Shown piece by piece: positions 26,716-35,834 of a DNA stretch of 64,000 nucleotides. Position 1 is the stretch's first letter. The number at the start of each line of letters is the position of its first letter. The notes beneath the pieces were generated by a model. The model was not told the DNA's origin. It worked only from the letters and a program-made list of their open reading frames with translations, and ran no database searches. Source of the stretch: Hydrogenophaga sp. (GTDB taxonomy: Bacteria > Pseudomonadota > Gammaproteobacteria > Burkholderiales > Burkholderiaceae_C); assembly GCF_026125825.1 (NCBI RefSeq), contig NZ_JAHCKK010000001.1, forward strand, positions 62,001-126,000. Direction: 5' to 3'. A program made the translations under genes and the position numbers.

Positions 26716-27894
26716 TCAGATGGCTTGGTCTGCACGCAGCCGGGCGATGTCAGTCTCGCCGTAGCCGAGCTCGGTCAGGATGGCTTCGGTGTGCTGACCC
26801 AGCGCAGGCACCGGCCCCATGGGCGGCGGCGGCTCGCTGCCCTGGACGTGGTGCGGCGGGTACAGCGCCGGCAGCGTGCCGCCTGGCGAATCGATCTCGG
26901 TCCAGCGCCCACGCGCCGCGAGTTGCGGGTGCTTCCACAGGTCGGCCATCTCGTTGAGCTGGCCGTTGGCGATTTGCGCCGCATCCAGCCGCGCCACCAG
27001 TTGCGCCGCGGTCAGGGTGGCGCAGACACCTTCGATGATGCCGCGCAGTTTCTCGCGCTGGGCCAGCCGGTTGGCGTTGCCCAGGTACTGTGCGGTCAGC
27101 TCGGGCAATTGCAACACCTGGTTGCAGAAGGTGGCCCATTCGCGGTCGTGCTGCACCGCCAGCACCACCTGCTTGCCGTCGCCGCAGGTAAAAGGGCCGT
27201 AGGGGTAAATGGCGGCGTGCGAGGCGCCAGCACGCAGCGGCGGCGGCTGGCCATCCAGCGTGTAGTAGAGCGGGAAGCCCATCCATTCGGACATGGCTTC
27301 GAGCATGGAGATTTCGAGCCGTTGGCCACGCCCCGTGCGCCCGCGCTCCAGCAAAGCGGCCAGCACGCTGCTGTAGGCGTACATGCCAGCGGCGATGTCG
27401 GCAATCGACAGTCCGGCCTTGGATGGCGTCTCCGGCGTTCCGGTCACCGACACAAAACCGGCTTCGCTCTGGATCAGCAGGTCATAGGCCTTTTTCGCGG
27501 TGTAGGGGCCGCCGTCGCCGTAGCCCGAGATGTCGCACACCACGATGCGCGGGTTGACCGGCGCCAGGCTGGCATGGTCCAGTCCCATGCGCGCGGCAGC
27601 ACCGGGCGCCAGATTCTGCACCAGCACGTCGGCGCGCTCCACCAGCTTTTGCAGTACGGCGCGTGCGGCCGGGTGTTTGAGGTCGAGCGTCAGGCTTTCC
27701 TTGGAGCGGTTGCACCAGACGAAGTGGGAAGCCGAGCCGTGGGCCCGGCTGTCGTAGGCGCGGGCGAAGTCGCCCTCGCCCGGACGCTCGACCTTGATGA
27801 CGCGCGCGCCGAGATCGGCCAACTGGCGGGTGCAGAACGGCGCGGCAATCGCGTGCTCCAGCGTGACAATCAGCATTCCTTCCAATGGACGCAT
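26716..27894 (-). CDS. class III (CaiB/BaiF) CoA-transferase
   Basis: 392 residues from the ATG at 27894; the longer open frame runs back into the upstream dehydrogenase and is not real. Visible landmarks are EHAIAAPFCTRQLADLGARVIK at the N-terminus, CNRSKESLTLDLKHP near residue 53 and the catalytic aspartate in SIADIAAGMYA. It lies 11 bases after the dehydrogenase and 16 bases before MmgE/PrpD. Related enzymes include itaconate/succinate transferases. Substrate not determinable from sequence. Confidence 0.9.
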   Translation of the reverse strand: MRPLEGMLIVTLEHAIAAPFCTRQLADLGARVIKVERPGEGDFARAYDSRAHGSASHFVWCNRSKESLTLDLKHPAARAVLQKLVERADVLVQNLAPGAAARMGLDHASLAPVNPRIVVCDISGYGDGGPYTAKKAYDLLIQSEAGFVSVTGTPETPSKAGLSIADIAAGMYAYSSVLAALLERGRTGRGQRLEISMLEAMSEWMGFPLYYTLDGQPPPLRAGASHAAIYPYGPFTCGDGKQVVLAVQHDREWATFCNQVLQLPELTAQYLGNANRLAQREKLRGIIEGVCATLTAAQLVARLDAAQIANGQLNEMADLWKHPQLAARGRWTEIDSPGGTLPALYPPHHVQGSEPPPPMGPVPALGQHTEAILTELGYGETDIARLRADQAI

Positions 27895-27905
27895 GGCAAT
27901 TTCTT

Positions 27906-29063
27906 TCAGAATGAGCGCGGCAACTCGAGCACATGCTCGGCCACGTAACTCAGAATCAGGTTGGTGGAGATCGGCGCCACTTGGTACAGCCGGGTTTCGC
28001 GGAACTTGCGCTCGATGTCGTATTCGCAGGCAAAGCCAAAGCCGCCATGGGTCTGAATGGCGGTGTTGGCCGCCTCCCAGGAGGCTTTGGCGGCCAGGTA
28101 CTTGGCCATATTGGCCTCTGCGCCACACGGTTGGTGGGCGTCAAACAGCTCGCAGGCACGCCAGCGCATCAGGTCAGCGGCTTCGGTCTCGATGTGGGCC
28201 TCGGCCAAGGGAAACTGCACGCCCTGGTTCTGCCCAATCGGGCGGTCAAACACGCGGCGCTCGCGGGCATAGCGGGCGCTGCGCTCGACGAACCAGCGGG
28301 CGTCGCCAATGCACTCGGCGGCAATCAGCGTGCGCTCGGCGTTCAGGCCGTCCAGGATGTACTTGAAACCTTTGCCCTCCTCGCCGATCAGGTTCTCGGC
28401 CGGGATTTCGAGGTTGTCGAAGAACAGCTCATTGGTCTCGTGGTTGACCATGTTGCGGATCGGGTTCACAGTCATGCCCTGGCCAATGGCCTGGTGCAGG
28501 TCAACGATAAAGATCGACATGCCCTCTGACTTGCGCTTTACATCCTTGAGCGGGGTGGTGCGTGCCAGCAAAATCATCAGATCGGAGTGCTGAATCCGCG
28601 AGATCCAGACCTTCTGGCCATTGACCACATAGCGGTCGCCCTGCTTGACTGCGGTGGTCTTGATCTTGGTGGTGTCGGTGCCTGTGGTTGGCTCGGTCAC
28701 GCCCATGGACTGCAGGCGCAGATCGCCGCTGGCGATTTTTGGCAGGTAGCGGCGCTTTTGCTCGTCCGAGCCATGGCGCAGCAAGGTGCCCATGTTGTAC
28801 ATCTGGCCGTGACAGGCGCCGGCATTGCCGCCGCAGCGGTTGACCTCTTCCATCACCACCGAGGCTTCGGCCAGACCCAAGCCAGCTCCGCCGTACTCCT
28901 GCGGAATCATCACCGCCAGCCAGCCGGCCCTGGTCAGCGCGTCCACACACGCCTCGGGGTAAGCACGGGCATCGTCAATCTTGCGAAAGTACTCGTCAGG
29001 GAAGCGTTTGAAAAGATCGCGCAGCGCGGCACGCAACTCGGGGTAACGTTCTTGGTTCATCAT
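27906..29063 (-). CDS. acyl-CoA dehydrogenase (APIS-tail subgroup)
   Basis: 385 residues, full-length. Landmarks are MIPQEYGGAGLGLAE, GVTEPTTGTDTTKIKT, KVWISRIQHSD and the C-terminal THGGFGFACEYDIERKFRE. The tail is VAPISTNLILSYVAEHVLELPRSF-like, the same unusual ending as the copies at 3427 and 55417, with no EGT glutamate. An ATG one codon later is an equally acceptable start. It is flanked by a BadI-like hydrolase and a CoA-transferase in one minus-strand operon. Confidence 0.91.
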   Translation of the reverse strand: MMNQERYPELRAALRDLFKRFPDEYFRKIDDARAYPEACVDALTRAGWLAVMIPQEYGGAGLGLAEASVVMEEVNRCGGNAGACHGQMYNMGTLLRHGSDEQKRRYLPKIASGDLRLQSMGVTEPTTGTDTTKIKTTAVKQGDRYVVNGQKVWISRIQHSDLMILLARTTPLKDVKRKSEGMSIFIVDLHQAIGQGMTVNPIRNMVNHETNELFFDNLEIPAENLIGEEGKGFKYILDGLNAERTLIAAECIGDARWFVERSARYARERRVFDRPIGQNQGVQFPLAEAHIETEAADLMRWRACELFDAHQPCGAEANMAKYLAAKASWEAANTAIQTHGGFGFACEYDIERKFRETRLYQVAPISTNLILSYVAEHVLELPRSF

Positions 29064-29114
29064 TTTCAGTCTCTAAAAGTTCCCCGCCGAGCCGCGCAGG
29101 ATAAAGGTTACCGG

Positions 29115-29897
29115 TTAGCGGAATTTGCTGAAGTCGGGCTTGCGTTTCTCAAGAAAGGCGCTGGCCCCTTCCTGCTGCTCGCCGGTACTGAAATAGTTAG
29201 GTGCCACTTCCTGGATCAGGTCGTTCATGTCCTTGCCCATGATCGGGGCCATGTGGTGGTAGAACGAACGCTTGACAATCTTCAGGCAGGTCGGCGACAG
29301 CGACAGCAATTCGTCGCAGTACTTCTGCACCTCTTCGTCGAGTTGGGCCATGGGCACCACCGAGTTGGCCAGACCCCAGTCGAACGCCTGCTTCGCGCTG
29401 TAGCGGCGGCACAGCATCCACAGTTCGCGCGCCCGCTTGTGGCCAAGCACATTGGCCGCGTGCGAGACGATGTAGCCACCGGCCGGTGAGCCGACGCGTG
29501 GCCCGTTCTGACCAAAGATCGCATGCTCGGCGGCAATCGTGAAGTCACAAAAGTAGGCAATGTGGTGACCGGCACCAATGGCATAGCCGTTGACGCGCGC
29601 GATCACCGGCTTGGGACATTCGGCGATCTGGCGGTTGAAGTTGAATTCCAGGTCCTGCAGGCCGCTCTTGCCACCTTCGCCCTTTTCCCAGTTGACATCA
29701 CCGCCGACACAAAAGGCGCGCTCGCCAGCACCGGTCAGCACGATCACGCCGACCTTCGGATCGTCGCCGGCCTGGGCCAGCAGTCGCTCCATGTCCTTGA
29801 TGGTGTCACCAGTGAAAGCGTTGAGCGTCTTGGGCCGATTGATGGTGATGGTGGCAACGTAATTTTTGACGTCGTAAATGACTTCCTGATCGCTCAT
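29115..29897 (-). CDS. BadI-like crotonase-family hydrolase (2-ketocyclohexanecarboxyl-CoA hydrolase/MenB group)
   Basis: 260 residues from the ATG at 29897. Crotonase fold with RAFCVGGDVNW and GYAIGAGHHIAYFCD oxyanion-hole segments, then GQNGPRVGSPAGGY, ELWMLCRRYSAKQA and FLEKRKPDFSKFR. From memory this order closely follows BadI, which opens 2-ketocyclohexanecarboxyl-CoA to pimeloyl-CoA, and its ring-forming or ring-opening relatives such as naphthoate synthase. It sits between acetoacetyl-CoA synthetase and an acyl-CoA dehydrogenase. Ring opening of a beta-keto alicyclic CoA ester is therefore a realistic function, but no catalytic-residue alignment was possible. Confidence 0.82.
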   Translation of the reverse strand: MSDQEVIYDVKNYVATITINRPKTLNAFTGDTIKDMERLLAQAGDDPKVGVIVLTGAGERAFCVGGDVNWEKGEGGKSGLQDLEFNFNRQIAECPKPVIARVNGYAIGAGHHIAYFCDFTIAAEHAIFGQNGPRVGSPAGGYIVSHAANVLGHKRARELWMLCRRYSAKQAFDWGLANSVVPMAQLDEEVQKYCDELLSLSPTCLKIVKRSFYHHMAPIMGKDMNDLIQEVAPNYFSTGEQQEGASAFLEKRKPDFSKFR

Positions 29898-29928
29898 GGT
29901 GTTTCTTCGTGATATTGGTTGGGGGAAA

Positions 29929-31911
29929 CTATCGGGTCTGCGTGGCACGCACGCGCGCAAACTCAAGAAACCAGTCAAGGCTGGCGGGGTTGGCCAGCGC
30001 ATCGCGGTTGACCACTTTGTCGATGGGCTGGCCGAGCAGCAGCTTCTTGATCGGCAGTTCGAGCTTCTTGCCGGTGAGCGTGCGCGGCACCTCGGCCACG
30101 GGAAACACCTCGTCCGGCACATGGCGCGGCGACGCGGCCGCGCGGATGGCGCTCTTGATGCGCCCGATCAGCGGCGCGTCCAGCGCCACGCCCTGGCGCA
30201 GCACGACGAACATCGGCATATAGCTTTCGCGCCCCAGAAACTCAAGATCGACCACCAAACTGTCGAGCACTTCGGGCAGCGCCTCGACCACGCTGTAGAT
30301 GTCGCTCGTGCCCATGCGCACGCCGTGGCGGTTGATGGTGGTGTCGCTGCGGCCGTAGATGATTGCGCCGCCGCGCGGTGTGATGCGAAGCCAGTCGCCA
30401 TGCCGCCAGACGCCGGGGTACATGTCGAAATAACTGTCCAGATAGCGCCGGTTGCCGGGGTCGTTCCAGAAGTAGAGGGGCATGGACGGCATGGGCGCGG
30501 TGCAGACCAACTCACCCACCTCGTCCACGACCGGCTGGCCCTGCTCGTTGAAGGCCTCGACGCGCGCCCCGAGGCAGCGCCCCTGCATTTCTCCCACGAC
30601 AACGGGCAGGGTCGGCACGCCGCCGACGAAGGCCCCTGCGAAGTCGGTGCCGCCGGAGATCGGGTTGATCCAGACATCGCGCCCGACATGCTTGGCAATC
30701 CACTGGTAGCTTTCCAGGGACAGTGGCGAGCCGGTCGAACCCACGGTGCGCAGCGGCCCCAGCGCGCCCACCTCGCGCGGCTCTACGCCTGTTTTCTGGC
30801 AGGCCGCATAAAACGCCGCACCGGCACCCAGAAACGTCACGCCGACTTCCCCCGCGAAGCGCCACAGCGTGGTGTAGTCGGGCCAGGCCGGGGCGCCGTC
30901 GTACAGGCAGACCGTCGCCCCCACCAGCAAGCCACCCACCTGGCAGTTCCACATGATCCAGCCCGTGGTGGAAAACCAGTGGAAGCGGTCTTCGGGACCG
31001 AGGTCGTTGTGCAGGCGCATCAGCTTGACCTGCTCCAGCACGATGCCGCCATGGCCGTGCACGATGGGTTTGGGCAAGCCGGTGGTGCCCGATGAATACA
31101 CCACCCACAGCGGGTGGTCGAAAGGCATTGACTCAATGCGCAGTTCAGCTGGGCCGCTGACCACCTCGCTCCAGAGCACGCCACCGCGCAGCGCGCCCAC
31201 GCTGGCGCTGCGCTCCAGGTAGGGCAGGAGCACGCAGCGCTCGACGCTGGGCAGCCCGTCGAGCAGCATGGCCACGGTGTCGCGCCGGTCGAAGCGCTTG
31301 CCACCCCAGCGGTAGCCATCGACCGCGATCAACACCTTCGGATCGATTTGCCGGAAACGGTCCAGCACCGTGGGCGCCCCCATGTCGGGCGAGCACACCG
31401 ACCAGATCGCCCCCACGGAAACCGTGGCCAGAAAAGCCACGATGGATTGCGGAATATTGGGCAGGTAGGCCACCACGCGGTCGCCCGGCCCCACGCCCGC
31501 TGCGCGCAGCCACTGCGCCAGCGCCGCCACTTGGTCCTGCAGCGTGCGCCAAGACATGTCCGCCCGCTCGCCCGCTTCATTGCGAAAAACGATGGCCGGT
31601 CTGGCATCCGTAGCGTGCCGGAACACCTGCCGCGCATAGTTGGTGCGCGCGCCCACAAACCATTGCGCGCCCGGCATCTGCCGATCGCTCAGAACCGGGC
31701 CATTCCAGTCGTCGAGCGGAAGCTCAAAATAGCCGACGATGGCGCCCCAGAAACCCTCCAAGTCATCCACGGACCATTGCCACAAGGCCTCGTAGCCGGC
31801 AAAGCGCACGCCTTTTTCGCGTTCCAGCCATTGTTGGAAACAGGTCAACTCGGCACCCGCGATGCGATCCGCGCTGGGGATCCACAGAATGTCGGGCGAA
31901 GTTTTGCTCAT
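29929..31911 (-). CDS. acetoacetyl-CoA synthetase
   Basis: 660 residues, the family length. It has the acetoacetate-ligase N-terminus (LWIPSADRIAGAELTCFQQWLE), the P-loop VVYSSGTTGLPKPIVHGHGG, GGTDFAGAFVGG, the hinge YGRSDTTINRHGVRMG and the C-terminal lysine in TGKKLELPIKK. It activates acetoacetate for thiolysis to two acetyl-CoA. Its start overlaps the upstream CoA-transferase stop (ATGA). Acetoacetate is the expected product of HMG-CoA-type cleavage, so this gene fits with the two carboxylases, although no HMG-CoA lyase is visible in the window. Confidence 0.93.
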   Translation of the reverse strand: MSKTSPDILWIPSADRIAGAELTCFQQWLEREKGVRFAGYEALWQWSVDDLEGFWGAIVGYFELPLDDWNGPVLSDRQMPGAQWFVGARTNYARQVFRHATDARPAIVFRNEAGERADMSWRTLQDQVAALAQWLRAAGVGPGDRVVAYLPNIPQSIVAFLATVSVGAIWSVCSPDMGAPTVLDRFRQIDPKVLIAVDGYRWGGKRFDRRDTVAMLLDGLPSVERCVLLPYLERSASVGALRGGVLWSEVVSGPAELRIESMPFDHPLWVVYSSGTTGLPKPIVHGHGGIVLEQVKLMRLHNDLGPEDRFHWFSTTGWIMWNCQVGGLLVGATVCLYDGAPAWPDYTTLWRFAGEVGVTFLGAGAAFYAACQKTGVEPREVGALGPLRTVGSTGSPLSLESYQWIAKHVGRDVWINPISGGTDFAGAFVGGVPTLPVVVGEMQGRCLGARVEAFNEQGQPVVDEVGELVCTAPMPSMPLYFWNDPGNRRYLDSYFDMYPGVWRHGDWLRITPRGGAIIYGRSDTTINRHGVRMGTSDIYSVVEALPEVLDSLVVDLEFLGRESYMPMFVVLRQGVALDAPLIGRIKSAIRAAASPRHVPDEVFPVAEVPRTLTGKKLELPIKKLLLGQPIDKVVNRDALANPASLDWFLEFARVRATQTR

Positions 31912-33131
31912 GGTTTCCCTACTGCTGCGGTTGCCATGGCAGTTTCGTGCAGGCGCACGACCCCGTCGCGCACCAGTTGGGCAATCTCCGGCCCACCATA
32001 GCCCAGTTCGCCCAACACCGGCCCGGTATGCTGCCCCAGCGCGGGAGGTGCCAGCATGTCACCGATCTTGCGCATGCCCGCGGCAAGCTGCGCCGGAAAA
32101 GGGATTAGCGGCAGCCCCGGCATCTCAGGATGCTCCACGAAACGGGCGACCAGCACCGGGTCGGCCATGGCCTCGGACACCGTGTTCACCGGACCACAGG
32201 GAATATCGGCGGCCTCGAAGGCTGCCACCCAGGTAGCCGCCGAACGGGTGATGAAAATCGCCTCCAGTTCAGCCAGCAGCGCCGGCCGGTTGGCAATGCG
32301 CACCGCATTGCGCTGGTAACGCGGATCGGTGAGCCACTCCAGCCGCTCGATGACGGCGCAAAACCGCTTGAACGCACCCTCATTCACCACCGACACGCTG
32401 AACCAGGCACCGTCGGAGCCTCGAAAGTGACGGCTCGGCACAGCAATCGGCAGGTTCACCGCACGAACCGGCTCGCGCTGCTCAACCGCATATTCACCCA
32501 CCTTGCTGGCAAGAAAATTGAACATGGTGTCCACCAGGGACAACTCCACGCGCTGCCCCTGGCCGGTCTGCTGCCAATACATCACCGCGGCCAGCACGCC
32601 CAACGCGCCGCACATGCCGGACGCCACATCGATGATCGGCAAGCCGATACGAACCGGTGGATTGCCCTCTTCCCCGCTGGCGTAGAAGGCCCCCGTCATG
32701 CCCTGCACCACGCTGTCGACCGAGGGCCTGAGCCGGTAGTCGCCCTGCTCACCGAAGGCGCTGACCATGTAGTACACCAGCGTCGGGTTGATGCGCCGCA
32801 CCGCGTCGTAGGTCAGCGCATGTGTCTCGGCAAAGTCGGGGCGAAAGTTGTGCACCAGAACCTGGGCTTTTGAAATCAGCCGCTCCAGCACCGAGCGCCC
32901 GGCAGGGGTGCGTATGTCCAGCGCGATCGACTCCTTGCCCCGGTTGCAGGTCATGAAAGCGACGCTGGAGTCGCCATAAAACGGTGGGCCAAAATGCCGC
33001 CCCTCCTCGCCGGCGATCGCCTCGACCTTGATGACGCGCGCGCCCAGATCGGCCAGCACCATGGCCGCGTAAGGCCCGGCAATCAAGCGGGACAGATCGA
33101 TGACGGTGATGCCACTCAGAATGCCTTGCAC
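31908..33131 (-). CDS. class III (CaiB/BaiF) CoA-transferase
   Basis: 407 residues from a GTG at 33131. Landmarks are SRLIAGPYAAMVLADLGARV at the N-terminus, TCNRGKESIALDIRTP near residue 58 and the catalytic aspartate in GLPIIDVASGMCGALG. It is the third CaiB-type enzyme in the window and is not obviously a recent duplicate of the others, since their motif spellings differ. It is coupled to acetoacetyl-CoA synthetase downstream and lies 14 bases after an enoyl-CoA hydratase gene. Confidence 0.9.
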   Translation of the reverse strand: MQGILSGITVIDLSRLIAGPYAAMVLADLGARVIKVEAIAGEEGRHFGPPFYGDSSVAFMTCNRGKESIALDIRTPAGRSVLERLISKAQVLVHNFRPDFAETHALTYDAVRRINPTLVYYMVSAFGEQGDYRLRPSVDSVVQGMTGAFYASGEEGNPPVRIGLPIIDVASGMCGALGVLAAVMYWQQTGQGQRVELSLVDTMFNFLASKVGEYAVEQREPVRAVNLPIAVPSRHFRGSDGAWFSVSVVNEGAFKRFCAVIERLEWLTDPRYQRNAVRIANRPALLAELEAIFITRSAATWVAAFEAADIPCGPVNTVSEAMADPVLVARFVEHPEMPGLPLIPFPAQLAAGMRKIGDMLAPPALGQHTGPVLGELGYGGPEIAQLVRDGVVRLHETAMATAAVGKP

Positions 33132-33145
33132 GGCGCCGCCCTTTT

Positions 33146-33934
33146 TTACTTGCTGGCGCGCGAGCGGGTGCGGAAAGCCGCAATGCCGGCGCGATGCTCG
33201 GGCGTGTCTTCGAGCACCGCCATGTGCGAGGACACCATGTCCAAGTGCGTGGCGAGCGCCATGGTCTGGCTTTGGTAGACGGCGCGGCGAAAAAAGCGCA
33301 CCGCCTGCTGCGGCTTGGCGGCAATGGTGCGCGCCATATCGTAGGTGGCGGTCATCAGTTCGGCATCGGGCACCACGCGATTGACCATGCCAATGCGTTC
33401 GGCCTCTTCCGCCCCCACCACGCGACCGGTCCAGAACAACTCAAGCGCGCGCGCGGTGCCAATCAGGCGCGGCAAGTACCAGGCACCGGCATCACCAGCC
33501 ATCAGTCCGATGTTGATATAACTCTCGGCAAGCGTGGCCGAGCTGGCCATCAAACGGATATCGCACATCAAAGCCATGTCGCAGCCAGCGCCTCGCGCAG
33601 CGCCGTTGACAGCGGCAATGACCGGTTTTTCCATCCGCTCCAGCGTGAGCGCAATGCGATGCACGTGGCGGTACAGAAAATCCTTGCGTCCCATGCTGTC
33701 CATTTCGCTGAATTTGGCCATCTCCTCGAAATCGCCGCCGGCACAAAAAGCACGACCGGCACCGGTGACGACGATGACCTTGACTCGCTCATCAGCTTCG
33801 GCCTGCTCAAGTGCTGCGCGCCAAGCATCCACCATCTCAAGATCGAAGGCATTGAGCTGATCGGGCCGGTTGAGGGTCAGGGTCGCAATGCCGTCGGCAT
33901 CAACCGCAAGCAAGATGGCAGGAACGACGGACAT
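33146..33934 (-). CDS. enoyl-CoA hydratase/isomerase family protein
   Basis: 262 residues from the ATG at 33934, which follows an AAAGG ribosome-binding site; the upstream in-frame start lacks one. The crotonase pattern is visible: LTLNRPDQLNAFD, AFCAGGDFEEMAK, NGAARGAGCDMALMCD and SYINIGLMAGDAGAWYLP, the last occupying the catalytic glutamate region but with aspartate in place of the usual second glutamate. Isomerase or hydratase are both possible. It heads a coupled run with a CoA-transferase and acetoacetyl-CoA synthetase; 208 bases without a gene separate it from the ligase gene upstream. Confidence 0.88.
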   Translation of the reverse strand: MSVVPAILLAVDADGIATLTLNRPDQLNAFDLEMVDAWRAALEQAEADERVKVIVVTGAGRAFCAGGDFEEMAKFSEMDSMGRKDFLYRHVHRIALTLERMEKPVIAAVNGAARGAGCDMALMCDIRLMASSATLAESYINIGLMAGDAGAWYLPRLIGTARALELFWTGRVVGAEEAERIGMVNRVVPDAELMTATYDMARTIAAKPQQAVRFFRRAVYQSQTMALATHLDMVSSHMAVLEDTPEHRAGIAAFRTRSRASK

Positions 33935-34142
33935 GGAAAACCTTTCTGACGGTGGGATGAACAAGGATCAAGGATCAAGGGCGACTGTCCGCGCCTGCCG
34001 GAAACCGGCTGGTTTCGATAAAGGTCATGCGAACATATTGACAGAACGGTGGTTAGTTAGGACCTCAAGCCGAAGCACGCCTTGCAAGCAGCCTGGTCAC
34101 AGGCGCGGGCGTGTGTTGCACACCCCATGACCTTCCCGACAC

Positions 34143-35735
34143 CTATCGTTCAATGTCCTCGTACAGGGCGCGATAGCTGTCACGCAGCGGATGCTTTTGA
34201 ATCTTGCCGGTGGAGGTCATCGGCAAGGCATCGACGATGCGGATCGCCTTGGGCACCTCAAAGCCACCGAGATGCTCCTTGCAGTGGTTGATCAACTCGG
34301 CCTCGTCGGCCTGCGCCCCTGGCTTGAGCACCACGAAGGCGGTGACCGCCTCGACCCAGCGCGGGTGCGGCAAACCTACCGCCGCCACATTGGCCACCGC
34401 CGGGTGGCGCAGCAACGTGGCCTCGACCTTGATGGACGGCACGTTTTCGCCGCCGGTCTTGATCATGTCCTTCTTGCGGTCCCTGAACATCATCTGGCCA
34501 TCGACCCACATGCCGAGGTCACCGGTGTGGTGCCAGCCGAAAGCGCGTGCCTCGGCGGTGGCTTCGGGATTTTTGTAGTAGCCCTCCATCACGTTCGGAC
34601 CGCGGTGCACGATCTCGCCGACCTCGCCGGGGCCGAGCAGCTGGCCCGCGTCGTCCATCACCGCCGTGTCGTTGATCAATGCACTGACGCCCCAGTAGGA
34701 ACCAAAGCGTTTAAGCTGCTCTTCGGGCCGGAAGGCCATGGTGAGCGGGTACATCTCGGTCTGGCCGGTGGCCAATGAGTAATTCGGGCAGAACTCGGCG
34801 ATCAGGCGGCGCAGCAGGGTCTCGGCCATGGGCGCCATGGCGTACACGCACATGCGCAGGCTCGACAGGTCGCGCCCCGGGCGCGAGGGATGATCGAGCA
34901 TGGCCTGGTGCATCAGCGGCAAGCCCACCAGCAAGGTCACCCGTTCACGCTCGATGGCGTCGAGCATGGCGGCGGGTTCGAAAGCGCGCATCACAATCAC
35001 CGTGCCGCCGCCCGCCAGCACGCCGCACATCAGCGTGTGCTGGGCGCAATGAAAGAGGGGCAGCACGGCAATGTTCACGGCATCGCGCCACACCCCCAAC
35101 TCAAGCGCGTTGTTCATCGCTGCCATCACCACCGACAAATGGCTTTGCATCACCCCTTTAGGGCGGCCGGTGGTTCCGCTGGTGTACATGATCTGGGCTA
35201 CGTCGCGGTCATGAATTTCGACCTCGGACTCAGTGGCAGACTGCGCAGCAATCGCTGCAGCGAAGCTGCAGAAAGCCCCAGCCCCCTCGCCTTCCAGCAC
35301 CCATCCGCGACCGGGCTGCGCCTCGATGGCTGCACGCAACTCCGGGCGCACCAGCAGAGCGGCATCCACCAGCAGGAAGCGCGCCTCAGAGTGGTCGATG
35401 ATGTAGCGAACGTCATCCAGCCCCAGGCCGGTGTTGATCGGCACCCAGATCAGGCCGGCGCGATGGATGCCGAACATGGCCACCAGGAACTCAAGCGAGT
35501 TATTGCATAGCGTGGTCACGCGGTCACCTCGCACCAAGCCAGCGGCCAGCAAGGCATTGGCGCAGCGGGTCACGCGCTCATCGAGCTCACCGTAGCTCAT
35601 GCTCTGATCGCCGAGCACGAACGCCGTCTTGGCGCGGTCTCGCGCTGCCGAGCGGCGCAGGAAGTCGCCGATGGCCACGCGGGCAATTGCGCCAGGGGAT
35701 GGCACATCAGCGATGACGGAGGTTGATGGGCTCAT
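34143..35735 (-). CDS. AMP-dependent acyl-CoA synthetase/ligase
   Basis: 530 residues with an AGGAGA ribosome-binding site before the ATG at 35735. P-loop IMYTSGTTGRPKGVMQSH near residue 180, LATGQTEMYPLT near residue 320, hinge FRDRKKDMIKTGGENVPS near residue 425, catalytic lysine in TSTGKIQKHPLR near residue 515. It activates a free carboxylic acid to its CoA ester. Downstream of the ETF genes on the same strand, it likely supplies the CoA substrate for this minus-strand operon. Medium-chain, aromatic and cyclic acids are all possible substrates. Confidence 0.91.
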   Translation of the reverse strand: MSPSTSVIADVPSPGAIARVAIGDFLRRSAARDRAKTAFVLGDQSMSYGELDERVTRCANALLAAGLVRGDRVTTLCNNSLEFLVAMFGIHRAGLIWVPINTGLGLDDVRYIIDHSEARFLLVDAALLVRPELRAAIEAQPGRGWVLEGEGAGAFCSFAAAIAAQSATESEVEIHDRDVAQIMYTSGTTGRPKGVMQSHLSVVMAAMNNALELGVWRDAVNIAVLPLFHCAQHTLMCGVLAGGGTVIVMRAFEPAAMLDAIERERVTLLVGLPLMHQAMLDHPSRPGRDLSSLRMCVYAMAPMAETLLRRLIAEFCPNYSLATGQTEMYPLTMAFRPEEQLKRFGSYWGVSALINDTAVMDDAGQLLGPGEVGEIVHRGPNVMEGYYKNPEATAEARAFGWHHTGDLGMWVDGQMMFRDRKKDMIKTGGENVPSIKVEATLLRHPAVANVAAVGLPHPRWVEAVTAFVVLKPGAQADEAELINHCKEHLGGFEVPKAIRIVDALPMTSTGKIQKHPLRDSYRALYEDIER

Positions 35736-35834
35736 GATCGATGTCTCCTACTTTTTGAATTGTTTGGCCGGTGCCGCCGACCATACTGCCAGGAACAGGC
35801 CTGGCCTCTGCTTTACCTCGGCATCCGCTGCAAC

